64,000 bases of DNA from Desulfomicrobium sp. ZS1 (GCF_024204645.1 NZ_CP100351.1:1-64000), one strand, 5' to 3'; shown: positions 50,745-60,342, counted from the first letter of the stretch. Notes: generated by a model not told the origin, from the letters alone. Program-made: numbers and translations.

Positions 50745-51641
50745 ATGAAACCAAACGACGGAAATGACGATAAGACTATGCTCAATACGGGCCTAGCCCG
50801 GATGTTCAAGGGCGGGGTGATCATGGACGTGGTCAACGCGGACCAGGCCCGCATCGCCGAAGAGGCCGGGGCCTGCGCGGTCATGGCCCTGGAGCGGGTT
50901 CCCGCCGATATCCGGGCCTGCGGCGGCGTGGCCCGCATGTCCGATCCGTCCATGATTCGCGAGATCATGGCGGCGGTTTCCATTCCAGTCATGGCCAAAT
51001 GCCGCATCGGCCACTTCATGGAGGCCCGCATTCTTGAAGCCGTGGGCGTGGACTACATAGACGAGAGCGAGGTTCTGACCCCTGCGGATGAGGAATTTCA
51101 TATCGACAAGAACGCATTCAAGGTGCCGTTTGTCTGCGGCTGCCGCAATCTGGGCGAGGCCCTGCGCCGCATTGCCGAGGGTGCGGCCATGATCCGCACC
51201 AAGGGCGAGGCGGGCACAGGTGATGTGGTCGAGGCCGTGCGCCATGCCCGGGCCGTGCAAAGCCAGGTCAGGCTCGTGCGCAGCATGCCTTCCGAAGAGC
51301 TGGTCACCTTTGCCAAGGAGATCGGCGCGCCCGTGGAGCTGCTGCGTCAGGTGCGCGAGCTCGGGCGATTGCCCGTGGTCAACTTCGCGGCCGGCGGGGT
51401 GGCTACGCCGGCCGACGCCGCCCTCATGATGCAGCTCGGCATGGACGGGGTTTTCGTGGGATCGGGGATTTTCAAGAGCGGCGATCCGGCCAGGAGAGCG
51501 CGGGCCATCGTGCAGGCCGTGACCCACTTCGACGATCCGTCCATTATGGCCCAGGTCAGCGAAAATCTGGGCGAGGCCATGTCCGGCATCGCGGTTCGTT
51601 CTCTGGCTGCCGCGGAGCAGTTCGCAGGCCGGGGCTGGTGA
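50745..51641 (+). CDS. pdxS: Pyridoxal 5'-phosphate synthase subunit PdxS
   Basis: 298 residues. Makes PLP from ribose 5-phosphate, glyceraldehyde 3-phosphate and ammonia. The TIM-barrel motifs [45 protein letters not shown] and [20 protein letters not shown] are characteristic. GGAGG lies five bases before ATG 50745. Its stop overlaps the pdxT start. Confidence 0.97.
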   Translation: MKPNDGNDDKTMLNTGLARMFKGGVIMDVVNADQARIAEEAGACAVMALERVPADIRACGGVARMSDPSMIREIMAAVSIPVMAKCRIGHFMEARILEAVGVDYIDESEVLTPADEEFHIDKNAFKVPFVCGCRNLGEALRRIAEGAAMIRTKGEAGTGDVVEAVRHARAVQSQVRLVRSMPSEELVTFAKEIGAPVELLRQVRELGRLPVVNFAAGGVATPADAALMMQLGMDGVFVGSGIFKSGDPARRARAIVQAVTHFDDPSIMAQVSENLGEAMSGIAVRSLAAAEQFAGRGW

Positions 51642-52231
51642 TGCGCATCGGCATTCTGGCTCTGCAGGGCGCTTTTGCCGAACATGCCGAAATGCTCGGG
51701 TCACTTGGGGTGCGGGCCGGACTGGTCCGCACTTCCGCGCAGCTGGAGGGCCTGGACGGGCTTATCCTGCCCGGCGGCGAGAGCACCAGCATGCGGCGTT
51801 TGGCAGGACAATTCGGGCTTGACGCCGCCTTGCGAGATTTCGGGGCGACCCGGCCGGTCTGGGGTGTCTGCGCGGGACTCATTCTTGTGGCGGCCAGAGT
51901 GGAAGGCGAAGAGCCCTTGCTGGGGCTGATGGACATGGGTGTTGCGCGCAATGCCTACGGACGCCAGCAGGAGAGTTTTGTATCCGGCCTGTCTTTTGCG
52001 GATCTCCCGGATTCCCGGCCCTACCCGGGCGTGTTCATTCGCGCTCCGCGCGTGCTTGAAACGGGCCCTGGCGTCACGGTCCTGGCCCGCCAGGGAGAGA
52101 CTCCGGTGGCTTTGCGTCAGGGGCATCTCATGGCCACGGCCTTTCATCCGGAATTGACCGCAGACGGGCGCGTGCATGGCTATTTTCTTGAATTGTGCGC
52201 AGATCGGGCAAAGAGAGGCGCGGCCGGATGA
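51641..52231 (+). CDS. pdxT: Pyridoxal 5'-phosphate synthase glutaminase PdxT
   Basis: 196 residues. Releases ammonia from glutamine for PdxS. GILALQGAFAEH, LPGGESTSM, the nucleophile elbow VCAGLIL, and FHPELT near the end match the family and give the Cys-His-Glu triad. ATG 51641 overlaps the pdxS stop in TGATG; a GTG three bases earlier is an alternative. Confidence 0.95.
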   Translation: MRIGILALQGAFAEHAEMLGSLGVRAGLVRTSAQLEGLDGLILPGGESTSMRRLAGQFGLDAALRDFGATRPVWGVCAGLILVAARVEGEEPLLGLMDMGVARNAYGRQQESFVSGLSFADLPDSRPYPGVFIRAPRVLETGPGVTVLARQGETPVALRQGHLMATAFHPELTADGRVHGYFLELCADRAKRGAAG

Positions 52232-52248
52232 GAGCAGCGCAGCGGTGC

Positions 52249-52276
52249 GTAAAGGCCGGACCGGGCCGACCTTTAC
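52249..52276. terminator. Hairpin between pdxT and the chemoreceptor gene
   Basis: An 11-bp stem with one mismatch (52249-52259 with 52266-52276) lies between convergent genes. There is no clear T-run, so termination is uncertain. Confidence 0.35.
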
Positions 52277-52292
52277 AGTGAACCGCCGGTCT

Positions 52293-54014
52293 TTAAGATC
52301 CGCTGAACATGGCTCGCGGGTCAAAGCCCATGATGAAGGCTCCCCAATGCTTGCCGTCGACAAAGATGGGCATGGACAGGTCGTTTAATATTTCGCCGGT
52401 GTCGCGCATGTAGGTTTGCAGCAGGAGCGGGTCGGTGTGCGAGCATCTGCGCTGTTCGGTGCGGTTGTTTTGGTAGATGCGCTGATGCCTGCTGTAGAGC
52501 AGGTCCTTGGCCGGGTCGCCGGTCATGGGCTTGGACACGGCCCCGTGATGGATGGGCAGGTAGCCTTTGCGGTCGATGGCAAGGCAATAGATGGTCCCGG
52601 GGATTCTTTTCTGCGCTTCGTCGACGACGCTTTGCATTTCCTTGACAAAGGCATCGCTGAAGGCTGTGACGTACTTCTGCGGTGATGTGTTCGGAACTGC
52701 TTTGTATTGCGTGTCGAACACGTTGATTCCCCGATCCTTCATGCCTTGGATCCGGGCCTGATAATCGTCGCGGATATCTTTGGCCGTATCGATGACCGTG
52801 TCGAATTTTCCTTCCCCGGTCTTGAACCGTGCCACCAGTTCGAGCATCTGCTCGGTGACGGAGTTCAAAGCGTCCACCGAGGTGGCCGAAGAGTTCATGT
52901 CTCCGGCGATTTCCTGACTGAGCGCGTTGATGTTGTTGACCTTCTCGGTGACGTCGTTGTTGTTGGTCGATAATTCTTCGATGGCGGCCGCGATTTTGAT
53001 CAGCTGGTCGTTGGCTGTTTCAAAGTCTTCGATCATGCGTTCGAAATTGACCGTGGCTGCGGTCACGACCTGGTCCGTGTCCTTGGCATAATCCAGGATC
53101 TGTGCAGTCTCGGTCTGGGTGCGTTCGACGATCTTGACCATCGCGCCGATATTGTTGGATATTTCTTCCGTGGCAGGTTTGATCCTGCGCGAGAGTTCGC
53201 GCACTTCTTCGGCCACCACGGCAAAACCCTTGCCGTGTTCGCCGGCCCGGGCCGCCTCGATGGTGGCGTTCAGGGACAGAAGATTGGTCTGTTCGGAGAT
53301 GCCGTTGATGATGGTCACGATGCTCAGGATGTTGGCGGAGCTCGCGCCCAGATCGTCCACAGTGTTGCGGAAGGATTCGACGATGGTGTTGATTTTGTGG
53401 ATCTTGTCCGTGACGTCCTGGAGTTCGGTATGCGACCGGTGGGCGGTGTTCAGGTTGCTGGTGGTTTTTTCGGCCACGTACTGGGTGTTCTGGGCGATTT
53501 CGGAGATGGCCGCGTTGGCCTCGTTGCTGGCCACGGCCACTTCCTCGGCGATGGAGCCCTGGGCTGCGGTCTTGTTCCTGGTGTCGAACACGGACTTGGC
53601 CATACGCGTGCTGTCGAGGGCGATGTCGATGCCCATCTTGCGAATTCTTTCCACCAGTTCCCGCACGCTCGCCAAAAAGCCGTTGTAGCAGGCAGAGATG
53701 TGCTGCAAATCCGGGTTGTCCAGGTCTTCCATGGTGCAGGACAGGTCAGCCTCCTGGCCCTGGATGTTCTGGAACACGGCGTTTATGTCGGCGATGCCCC
53801 GCTGCGCCTCGCGGTGCAGAATCTTCAGCGCTGCGGCTCCGATGCCTGCGGTCACGAGCAGGATGATCCCTGCCACGCCCCATGTCAGCGGCGAGATGGC
53901 GGAGCTTGCTGTGAGGGCGATCCAGATCAGGCCTGCGGCATTGAGGGCCAGCAGGGTCAGGATTGTCGCTGTTATTTTGCCTCGCAGCGTGGAGAGCATG
54001 CCTGTTTTTTTCAT
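52293..54014 (-). CDS. Methyl-accepting chemotaxis protein with C-terminal sensor domain
   Basis: 573 residues from ATG 54014. Two close membrane helices near the N-terminus (about 10-30 and 38-58) leave almost no periplasmic domain. A HAMP-like/helical segment is followed by the signalling hairpin with [37 protein letters not shown], then a C-terminal cytoplasmic PAS/Cache-like domain (about 440-570) ending in [15 protein letters not shown]. Sensing is therefore probably cytoplasmic. GAGG lies six bases before 54014; upstream starts to 54128 are less likely. Confidence 0.88.
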   Translation of the reverse strand: MKKTGMLSTLRGKITATILTLLALNAAGLIWIALTASSAISPLTWGVAGIILLVTAGIGAAALKILHREAQRGIADINAVFQNIQGQEADLSCTMEDLDNPDLQHISACYNGFLASVRELVERIRKMGIDIALDSTRMAKSVFDTRNKTAAQGSIAEEVAVASNEANAAISEIAQNTQYVAEKTTSNLNTAHRSHTELQDVTDKIHKINTIVESFRNTVDDLGASSANILSIVTIINGISEQTNLLSLNATIEAARAGEHGKGFAVVAEEVRELSRRIKPATEEISNNIGAMVKIVERTQTETAQILDYAKDTDQVVTAATVNFERMIEDFETANDQLIKIAAAIEELSTNNNDVTEKVNNINALSQEIAGDMNSSATSVDALNSVTEQMLELVARFKTGEGKFDTVIDTAKDIRDDYQARIQGMKDRGINVFDTQYKAVPNTSPQKYVTAFSDAFVKEMQSVVDEAQKRIPGTIYCLAIDRKGYLPIHHGAVSKPMTGDPAKDLLYSRHQRIYQNNRTEQRRCSHTDPLLLQTYMRDTGEILNDLSMPIFVDGKHWGAFIMGFDPRAMFSGS

Positions 54015-54170
54015 TTGATACCTCGTGTACATGAATTGCGTGCGGGAGTGTATAACCGACCCCTTTGCAAAAGAGAAGGAGGCGCCAACCGGAAATGTTG
54101 AACCCCCCTGACCTGCGGCAGCGCTCAAAGCATCTCTATGGACAACGCCGGGGCGATGTCGTTATCAGAT

Positions 54171-54189
54171 ACCTCCAAACAACGGAGGT
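54171..54189 (+). promoter_or_regulatory. Hairpin that masks the mtaD ribosome binding site
   Basis: ACCTCC (54171-54176) is perfectly complementary to GGAGGT (54184-54189), with a 7-base loop. The right arm is the Shine-Dalgarno sequence of the following gene. Confidence 0.6.
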
Positions 54190-54195
54190 GGCCTC

Positions 54196-55476
54196 TTGAG
54201 TATCTTGATTAGGAAAGTGCGTCTGAATGGAGAGCTGGTCGACGTGCTCATCAAGGGCAATCGTTTCGATTCCATCGGAACGGACGTGGACTCGTCCGCC
54301 GACGTGGTGATCGACGGGTCGGGCAAGGCCATCCTGCCATCCTTCCACAACGCCCACACCCATGCGGCCATGACGCTGCTGCGCGGCTATGCCGACGATA
54401 TGGATTTGCATACATGGCTGGCCGATCACATCTGGCCCTTCGAGGCCCGGCTGACGGAGGATGACATCTATTGGGGCGCGAAGCTCGCCTGCCTTGAGAT
54501 GATCAAGTCCGGAACGACTTTTTTCGCCGATATGTACTGGCATTGGAAGGGCACGGCCCGGGCCGTGACGGACATGGGCATGCGTGCGGCGCTTTCTGCG
54601 GCATTTTTTGATTTCGACGATCCGGTCCGTGCCGAGACCATGAAGCGGCAGGTCATGGATCTGCACGCCGCCAGCGTCGCGTTTCCGGATCGGATTCAGT
54701 TCATTCTCGGGCCCCACGCTATTTACACCGTGTCTTCGGACTCCCTGCGCTGGCTGGGGGAGTACGCGAACCGGCACGGGCTTCTGGTGCATCTGCACCT
54801 TTCCGAGACGCAAAAAGAGGTTGAGGACTGCCTGGCCAAACATGGTAAAAGGCCCGTGGAATATCTGCACGAGCTGGGTCTTCTGGCTCCGAACCTGATT
54901 CTGGCGCATGCCGTGTGGATGACCGCGACGGAGATGGCGCTGCTGGCCCGGCACGGGGTGCAGGTTGTGCACTGCCCGGTCTCGAACATGAAGCTGAGTT
55001 CCGGGCAGTTCGACTACGCCGCCATGAAGGCTCATGGCGTGACCGTGGCCTTGGGTACGGACGGGTGTTCCTCGAACAACAATCTGGACATGATCGAGGA
55101 GATGAAGATCGCCTCCCTGCTGGCCAAGGTCACGTCCATGGATCCCACCGTCTTTCCGGCCCAGGAAGCTCTCGACGCGGCCACCGTGAACGGGGCGCGC
55201 ATGTACGGCCTGGACGCGGGACGTATCGCGACTGGCAAGCTCGCGGACTGCATTCTGGTCGATCTGGAGCATGTGCGCATGGTCCCGAACCATCACCTCG
55301 TCTCTAATCTGGTCTACAGCGCGAACAGTTCGTGCGTGGACACGACCATCTGCGACGGCCGGGTACTCATGCTCGGTGGCAAGGTCGAAGGTGAGGAAGA
55401 GATCCTGGCCCAGGTCCGCGCGACGCTGGCCCGCCTGAATGCTCCGCGCGAGCCACAGGGGGACGCATGCTCCTGA
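54196..55476 (+). CDS. mtaD: S-adenosylhomocysteine/5'-methylthioadenosine deaminase-type amidohydrolase
   Basis: 426 residues. Amidohydrolase barrel with metal motifs HNAHTHAAM, the VHLHLSET histidine, AHAVWM and GTDGCSSNNNLDM, all in the order seen in MtaD/SsnA-like adenosine-derivative deaminases. It removes the amino group of MTA or SAH for recycling; a guanine or related substrate cannot be excluded. The start is TTG 54196, seven bases after GGAGG; that site lies in a hairpin. Its end overlaps the cobalamin adenosyltransferase gene by 10 bases. Confidence 0.88.
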   Translation: MSILIRKVRLNGELVDVLIKGNRFDSIGTDVDSSADVVIDGSGKAILPSFHNAHTHAAMTLLRGYADDMDLHTWLADHIWPFEARLTEDDIYWGAKLACLEMIKSGTTFFADMYWHWKGTARAVTDMGMRAALSAAFFDFDDPVRAETMKRQVMDLHAASVAFPDRIQFILGPHAIYTVSSDSLRWLGEYANRHGLLVHLHLSETQKEVEDCLAKHGKRPVEYLHELGLLAPNLILAHAVWMTATEMALLARHGVQVVHCPVSNMKLSSGQFDYAAMKAHGVTVALGTDGCSSNNNLDMIEEMKIASLLAKVTSMDPTVFPAQEALDAATVNGARMYGLDAGRIATGKLADCILVDLEHVRMVPNHHLVSNLVYSANSSCVDTTICDGRVLMLGGKVEGEEEILAQVRATLARLNAPREPQGDACS

Positions 55477-55970
55477 TCTATACCGGCAACGGCAAGGGCA
55501 AGACCTCGGCCTGCGTGGGCCAGGCCATCCGCGCCTTGGGGCAGGGGCTTGCCGTGGCCTTCGGGCAGTTCATGAAACGGGGCGATCAGGCTGGCGAACA
55601 GACCATGCTGGCCGAATTGCTCGGAGAGAATTTTCTGGCCTCGGGTGCGGGGTTTTACCGCGACAGCGATTTTGAAAAACATCGCGAGAAAGCCGCGCAG
55701 CTTTTGCGATGGGCCGAGGAACGTCTGGATCAGGGCGTGGACATGCTCATCCTGGACGAGACCCTCTACGCCCTGAATCATGGCCTGCTCCTGGAAGAGG
55801 AAGTGCGGGCGCTCATACAACGAAGTCGGGACCAGGGGTGTCACCTGGTCCTGTCCGGCCGCAACGTGCCGCTCTGGATGGTGGAGCTTGCCGACATCGT
55901 CTCCGATGTCACCGAGGTCAAGCACATCTACGCCCAGGGCGGCAAAGCCCGGCGCGGGATCGAGTTTTAG
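55467..55970 (+). CDS. cobO: Cob(I)yrinic acid a,c-diamide adenosyltransferase (BtuR/CobO/CobA type)
   Basis: 167 residues. Adds the adenosyl group to cobalamin precursors. P-loop GNGKGKTSACVG (about 7-18), LILDETLYALNHGLL Walker B-like region and VLSGRNVPLWMVELADIVSDVTEVKH match the family. Overlaps the deaminase gene by 10 bases. No cobalamin riboswitch is visible upstream. Confidence 0.93.
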   Translation: MLLIYTGNGKGKTSACVGQAIRALGQGLAVAFGQFMKRGDQAGEQTMLAELLGENFLASGAGFYRDSDFEKHREKAAQLLRWAEERLDQGVDMLILDETLYALNHGLLLEEEVRALIQRSRDQGCHLVLSGRNVPLWMVELADIVSDVTEVKHIYAQGGKARRGIEF

Positions 55971-55987
55971 AGGGCCTTTTCCGGCGG

Positions 55988-57019
55988 TTATGCCGCTGGT
56001 CCCAGATTCTCCGGCCGGATAATCACCTGTCCGCAACCCGGGCACGCCCCTCGCTGCAATCTGTCGCGCAGGATCGTGAAGCCGCTGCGTTCCACCACCT
56101 TCTGTCCGCAACCCGGACAGTAGGTATTTTCCAGACCCGAATTCGGTACGTTGCCCACAAAGACGTGATGCAAGCCTTCGCCCCGTCCGATGTCGTAGGC
56201 CCGTTTCAGGGTGTCCAGGGGCGTGGGGGGACGGTCTTGCATTTGATGGCAGGGATGGAAACGCGAGACGTGCCAGGGCGTATCCTTTCCCAATTCATCG
56301 TGTACGAAACGGGCGATATCGGTCAGTTCCCTGTCCGAATCGTTTAAATCCGGAATGACCAGCGTGGTCACTTCGAGGTGCCAGCCCAATTTCTTTATGT
56401 GCGTCAGGTTTTTCAGCACCGGCCCAAGGCGGGCGGAGCAGATGTCTCGGTAGAATTCCTCCCGGAAGGACTTGATGTCGATGTTGGTGGCCTGGATCAG
56501 ATTTTTGAGTTCATCCAGGCATTGCGGGCTCTGGAACCCGTTGCTGACCATGATGTTCGCCAACCCTGCCTCCTGGGCCAGGATCGCGGTTTCGCGCATG
56601 AGCTCGAAGAAGATCGTAGGCTCGGAATAGGTATAGGCCACGGACGCAGCTCCCGATGTCCGCGCCTGACGGATGATTTCTTGGGGCGAAATGCGTTCTC
56701 CCTGGGGATTCGCGCCAAGCCTCGGCGGCTGCGAAAGGCTCGCGTTCTGGCAGAACAGGCAGGCCAGATTGCAGCCCTGGGTGCCCAGAGAGAGGGTGGT
56801 GGTGCCGGGCAGGAAATGAAAGAGGGGCTTTTTTTCCACCGGATCGAGGTTCAGGGCCGCGACCTTGTCATGGGACAGGGTGTAGAGTTTGCCATCCCTG
56901 TTTTCGCGGACTCCGCATTGGCCGCGTTTGCCGTCTTCGATGCGGCAGAAATGGGCGCAAAGCTGGCATTGCAGGGTGGTGTCTTCCAAGGGACGCCAAA
57001 GTAGCGCGGGTGTGTCCAT
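55988..57019 (-). CDS. amrS: AmmeMemoRadiSam-system radical SAM enzyme
   Basis: 343 residues. N-terminal Cys motif CQLCAHFCRIEDGKRGQCGVREN, then the radical SAM cluster GCNLACLFCQN (CxxxCxxC), and a C-terminal tail with two CPGCGQ zinc-like motifs. This is the AmrS protein usually found with AMMECR1 and Memo proteins; neither partner is in the window. AAGGAG precedes the ATG. It begins 3 bases after the small exported protein gene. Confidence 0.88.
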   Translation of the reverse strand: MDTPALLWRPLEDTTLQCQLCAHFCRIEDGKRGQCGVRENRDGKLYTLSHDKVAALNLDPVEKKPLFHFLPGTTTLSLGTQGCNLACLFCQNASLSQPPRLGANPQGERISPQEIIRQARTSGAASVAYTYSEPTIFFELMRETAILAQEAGLANIMVSNGFQSPQCLDELKNLIQATNIDIKSFREEFYRDICSARLGPVLKNLTHIKKLGWHLEVTTLVIPDLNDSDRELTDIARFVHDELGKDTPWHVSRFHPCHQMQDRPPTPLDTLKRAYDIGRGEGLHHVFVGNVPNSGLENTYCPGCGQKVVERSGFTILRDRLQRGACPGCGQVIIRPENLGPAA

Positions 57020-57022
57020 GTC

Positions 57023-57337
57023 TTACTCCTTGATGTGGATCTCCGGTACAATGATGATGGGGCTGGGCTCGGAATCTTCCTCCGGGGGCGCTGGCGGCGG
57101 CGTGACCTGCATCAGCGAACCGTTGTCCGGGTCTGACTGGATGATTATGCTTCCGGCATCGTTTTGGTTTCCTGCGCCGCCGACCTGCATCACGGTGTCC
57201 TGTCCTTCGCCGGAATCAATGATGATACCTGCCAGGGCCGCCTGGGCGATGAAAAGGAAAAGAAAGACAGGTACAAGAACCGACCTTGCCAACGACGTGT
57301 TTTTTGCTTTACTTGGACCATCCGTGAGTTTATGCAA
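57023..57337 (-). CDS. Small exported protein upstream of amrS
   Basis: 104 residues from TTG 57337, which has GGAGG five bases upstream; the longer frame to 57424 would run into purM. Basic N-terminus and a hydrophobic signal (SVLVPVFLFLFIAQAALA) are followed by GIIIDSGEGQDTVMQVGGAGNQN and a Pro/Glu-rich tail ending HIKE. No family is recognised. Three bases from amrS, so likely co-transcribed with it. Confidence 0.7.
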   Translation of the reverse strand: MHKLTDGPSKAKNTSLARSVLVPVFLFLFIAQAALAGIIIDSGEGQDTVMQVGGAGNQNDAGSIIIQSDPDNGSLMQVTPPPAPPEEDSEPSPIIIVPEIHIKE

Positions 57338-57407
57338 CGTGGCCTCCAGATGAAGAACGATTTGCAGTAATGTAGCTGGTTGAAGGCGAAGAAACAAGGA
57401 GTTGTAA

Positions 57408-58469
57408 ATGTCCCAGCGAGACAAGGCCTATAAGGATGCCGGAGTTGATATCGAGGCGGGCAACACGTTCGTTTCCCGGATCAAATCTCTGGTCGCATCG
57501 ACCTACACCAAGGGCGTTGTCAACGATATCGGTGGTTTCGGCGGTCTTTTCAAGCCGTCCATGTCCATGGTCAACGAGCCGGTGTTGGTGGCTTCCACCG
57601 ATGGAGTGGGCACAAAGCTCAAGCTGGCCTTCATGTTCGACAGGCACGACACCGTCGGTATCGATCTGGTGGCCATGAGCGTCAACGATATCATTGTCCA
57701 GGGTGCGCGGCCCCTGTTTTTTCTTGATTATTTTGCCACTGGAAAGCTCGATATCGACAAGGCCGAAGCGGTCATAAAGGGCATAGTAGACGGCTGCAAG
57801 GAAGCCCAGTGCGCTCTCATTGGCGGCGAGACCGCCGAGATGCCGGATTTCTACGCCGACGGGGAATACGATCTGTCGGGGTTCTGTGTCGGCATGGTTG
57901 ACAACGACAAGGTCGTGGACGGCTCCAGCATCGGCGTGGGCGACATCATCATCGGCCTGGCCTCCTCGGGCGTTCATTCCAATGGGTATTCCCTGGTGCG
58001 CAAGCTTTACGCCCAGTCGGGGATGCAGCCAACGGACATTTTTCCCGGTACGGACCAGACCGTGGCCGAGGTTCTGCTCACGCCCACCCGCATCTATGTC
58101 GAAGCCGTGCGCAACGTCATCCGGGACTGGGAGATTCATGGCATGGTCCATGTCACTGGCGGCGGGTTCTATGACAACATCGTGCGCATCCTGCCCAGGG
58201 GCGTGACCGCGCAGATTCGTTTCGGCTCCTGGAGCATCCCGCCCGTGTTCGAGTGGCTGCGGACCCAGGGGACGCTGAGCTGGGAGGAGATGCTGCAGAT
58301 CTTCAACAGCGGCATCGGCTACATCATGGTCGTCAAGAAGGATGTGGCCAAGGATGTGGTGCACCGGCTAGGCGCCCTGAAGCAGGACGCCTGGATTATC
58401 GGCGAAATTGTCGAAAGGGCCGAAGGCGAGGAGCAGGTCCGCATAGATTTTCCGGTCGCCGACGCCTAG
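57408..58469 (+). CDS. purM: Phosphoribosylformylglycinamidine cyclo-ligase PurM
   Basis: 353 residues. Fifth step of purine synthesis, forming AIR. YKDAGVDIEAGNTFV, LVASTDGVGTKLKLAF, GIDLVAMSVNDIIVQGARPLFFLDYFA, CALIGGETAEMPDFY and GLASSGVHSNGYSLVR are diagnostic. AAGGAG lies six bases before the ATG. Divergent from the amrS operon. Confidence 0.97.
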   Translation: MSQRDKAYKDAGVDIEAGNTFVSRIKSLVASTYTKGVVNDIGGFGGLFKPSMSMVNEPVLVASTDGVGTKLKLAFMFDRHDTVGIDLVAMSVNDIIVQGARPLFFLDYFATGKLDIDKAEAVIKGIVDGCKEAQCALIGGETAEMPDFYADGEYDLSGFCVGMVDNDKVVDGSSIGVGDIIIGLASSGVHSNGYSLVRKLYAQSGMQPTDIFPGTDQTVAEVLLTPTRIYVEAVRNVIRDWEIHGMVHVTGGGFYDNIVRILPRGVTAQIRFGSWSIPPVFEWLRTQGTLSWEEMLQIFNSGIGYIMVVKKDVAKDVVHRLGALKQDAWIIGEIVERAEGEEQVRIDFPVADA

Positions 58470-58497
58470 CATCGCAAAAGCTCCTTCAAGGACAAGT

Positions 58498-58534
58498 AAA
58501 CCCCCGCAACGGATTCCGTGGCGGGGGTTTTTTT
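58498..58534 (+). terminator. Strong terminator after purM
   Basis: AAACCCCCGC (58498-58507) pairs with GCGGGGGTTT (58521-58530), with an inner ACGG/CCGT pair, followed by T residues to 58534. Confidence 0.92.
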
Positions 58535-58573
58535 CGGGCGCGGAAAGCGGATTTTCCGGGTTCGGCCGAGTGT

Positions 58574-59854
58574 CTAGGTCCAGAGCAGCGGCGTGCCGTT
58601 TTCGAGATAGGGATTGAAATAGCCGTAATTGATCCAGGGGCAAGCCTTTTTGAGTCGCTTCATAAAATTCCCCAGACCCATGGACGGCTCTGTCGGATCT
58701 CCGACACAGCCTAGGTACAATTCGGGGTCAAGACTGAGGTTGCGCATCTGGATATAATCGGGGCGGACCGAAGAGACGAGTTCTGTCAGGGCTTCAAGCT
58801 CGCTCTCAACGTCATTTACGCCGGGAAAGAACAGGTAGTTGAGCGACACGAAAAGTCCGTGTTCCTTGGCCGTGGCGATGGTGCGGCAGACATCGGCGAA
58901 GGTGTAGCCGTGCGGGCGGTAGTAGCTGTTGTAGATGGATTCGCGCGCGCTGTTCATGCTCACCCGGATGGAATTAAGGCCGGCCTTGGCCAGGCCGGGG
59001 ATGGTGTCCGGCAGGCTTGCGTTGGTGTTGATGTTGACCGTGCCCCGGCCTCCGCCGCTACGGAAGAGGGCAATGGCTTCGGTCAACAGCGCGGCCTCGG
59101 TCAGGGGTTCGCCTTCGCAGCCCTGACCGAAAGACATGACCGGATTTTTGGCCCGCTTGGAGTGCAGGTGCATGATCTCGACAATTTCTTTTGTCGTGGG
59201 CGTGAAATCAATGCGATTCTGAGAGGATGGAAAGCCCGAGTCCGCTGGTTGATGCGAGATGCAGCCGTAGCAGCGGGCATTGCAGGTTCGGGCCGTGGGC
59301 AAGGGTGCTTCGAAGCGGCCCAGGGCCAGGTTTTTGGCGGCGGGACAGCAAAAGGTCAGGGCGCAGCGCGAAAGATGCGAGATCAGACGGTTTTCGGGAT
59401 AACGCTTGAGCAGATCTTGGGCGCCTTTGGTGATCCGTTCCGGCGCAACCTGGGTGAAGACCTGCCTTCTGTCCTTGTCGACCTGGGTGGCCGTGACCCA
59501 GAATCTGTCCTTGGCGAAGCCGATGGCTCCGTAAGCGAACAAGGGCAATTTGGGGGCATCTGCGTCTGACAGGTAGGCCGCAGATGCGGACAGGGTGTAG
59601 GATGGACAGACAAATGCGGCCACGGCCCGCTCTTCCATGGCCTCGGCCTTGCCCGTTTCGGGGTCGAGTCCCAGGGCGTGGCGGCCGGGCAGGAGATACA
59701 GGTCGCTGCCTTCGGGCAGGGGAATGAGCTCGTCCGGGCGGGGCAGCGTCAGTTCGCGGCCACGGCGCACGAGCATGAGCAGGTCGGGATGGTCGTACAC
59801 ATTGCCGTCCGCATCCGCGTAAACCATGACGGGCTGGATTTTTTTGCTGCTCAA
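58574..59854 (-). CDS. Radical SAM protein with unusual N-terminal domain
   Basis: 426 residues. The first about 180 residues form an unrecognised domain (KIQPVMVYADADGNVYDHPDLLMLVRRG and onward). The radical SAM core has ARTCNARCYGCISHQ (CxxxCxxC), FGQGCEGEPL, and VSMNSARESIYNSYYRPHGYTF. The Cys and GE motifs suggest a SAM-cleaving enzyme of the molybdenum-cofactor or peptide-modifying superfamily, but no substrate can be named. The start is TTG 59854 with AAGGAG five bases upstream. Downstream of rpsI past a terminator. Confidence 0.8.
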   Translation of the reverse strand: MSSKKIQPVMVYADADGNVYDHPDLLMLVRRGRELTLPRPDELIPLPEGSDLYLLPGRHALGLDPETGKAEAMEERAVAAFVCPSYTLSASAAYLSDADAPKLPLFAYGAIGFAKDRFWVTATQVDKDRRQVFTQVAPERITKGAQDLLKRYPENRLISHLSRCALTFCCPAAKNLALGRFEAPLPTARTCNARCYGCISHQPADSGFPSSQNRIDFTPTTKEIVEIMHLHSKRAKNPVMSFGQGCEGEPLTEAALLTEAIALFRSGGGRGTVNINTNASLPDTIPGLAKAGLNSIRVSMNSARESIYNSYYRPHGYTFADVCRTIATAKEHGLFVSLNYLFFPGVNDVESELEALTELVSSVRPDYIQMRNLSLDPELYLGCVGDPTEPSMGLGNFMKRLKKACPWINYGYFNPYLENGTPLLWT

Positions 59855-59870
59855 AGAGTTCTCCTTTAAA

Positions 59871-59904
59871 AAAAAGAAGGCAGAGGTGCGCATGCACCTC
59901 TGCC
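59871..59904 (-). terminator. Terminator after rpsI
   Basis: GGCAGAGGTGC (59879-59889) pairs perfectly with 59894-59904, loop GCAT; the A-rich run to its left gives a T-run on the minus strand. Confidence 0.88.
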
Positions 59905-59931
59905 CCAGTGTGTTCGAAAACCAGAGGGCGA

Positions 59932-60324
59932 TTAACGCTTGGAGTACTGGAACCGGGCACGGGCAGCGCGCTGGCCGTACTTCTTTCTTTCCTTGACGCG
60001 GGAATCGCGGGTCAGGAAACCGGCGCGCTTGAGGACGCCGCGCATTTCCGGATCGAATTCGAGCAGGGCGCGGCTGATGCCGTGGCGCACGGCCTGGGCC
60101 TGTCCGGAAAGACCGCCGCCGGTAACACGGCAGGCGATGTTGAATTTTTCGAGGGTCTTGGTCAGCTTCAGCGGCTGACGAATGATCATCTGCAACGTGG
60201 CCCGGGGAAAGTAATCACCCAGTTCGCGACCGTTGACAGTGATGGTCCCTGTGCCTTTATACAGTCTGGTCCGGGAAACGGATGTCTTTCTTTTGCCGGT
60301 ACCGTAGAAGAAATCTTGACTCAT
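59932..60324 (-). CDS. rpsI: 30S ribosomal protein S9
   Basis: 130 residues. [20 protein letters not shown] at the start and [29 protein letters not shown] at the end are diagnostic. ATG 60324 has GGAG six bases upstream. Second gene of the rplM-rpsI operon. Confidence 0.97.
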   Translation of the reverse strand: MSQDFFYGTGKRKTSVSRTRLYKGTGTITVNGRELGDYFPRATLQMIIRQPLKLTKTLEKFNIACRVTGGGLSGQAQAVRHGISRALLEFDPEMRGVLKRAGFLTRDSRVKERKKYGQRAARARFQYSKR

Positions 60325-60342
60325 AATCTTCTCCATCCCTGA

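Noticed and set aside
54129-54195. Cobalamin or SAM riboswitch upstream of mtaD-cobO
   Set aside because: The interval is only 67 bp and shows a single short hairpin; no known riboswitch core is visible.
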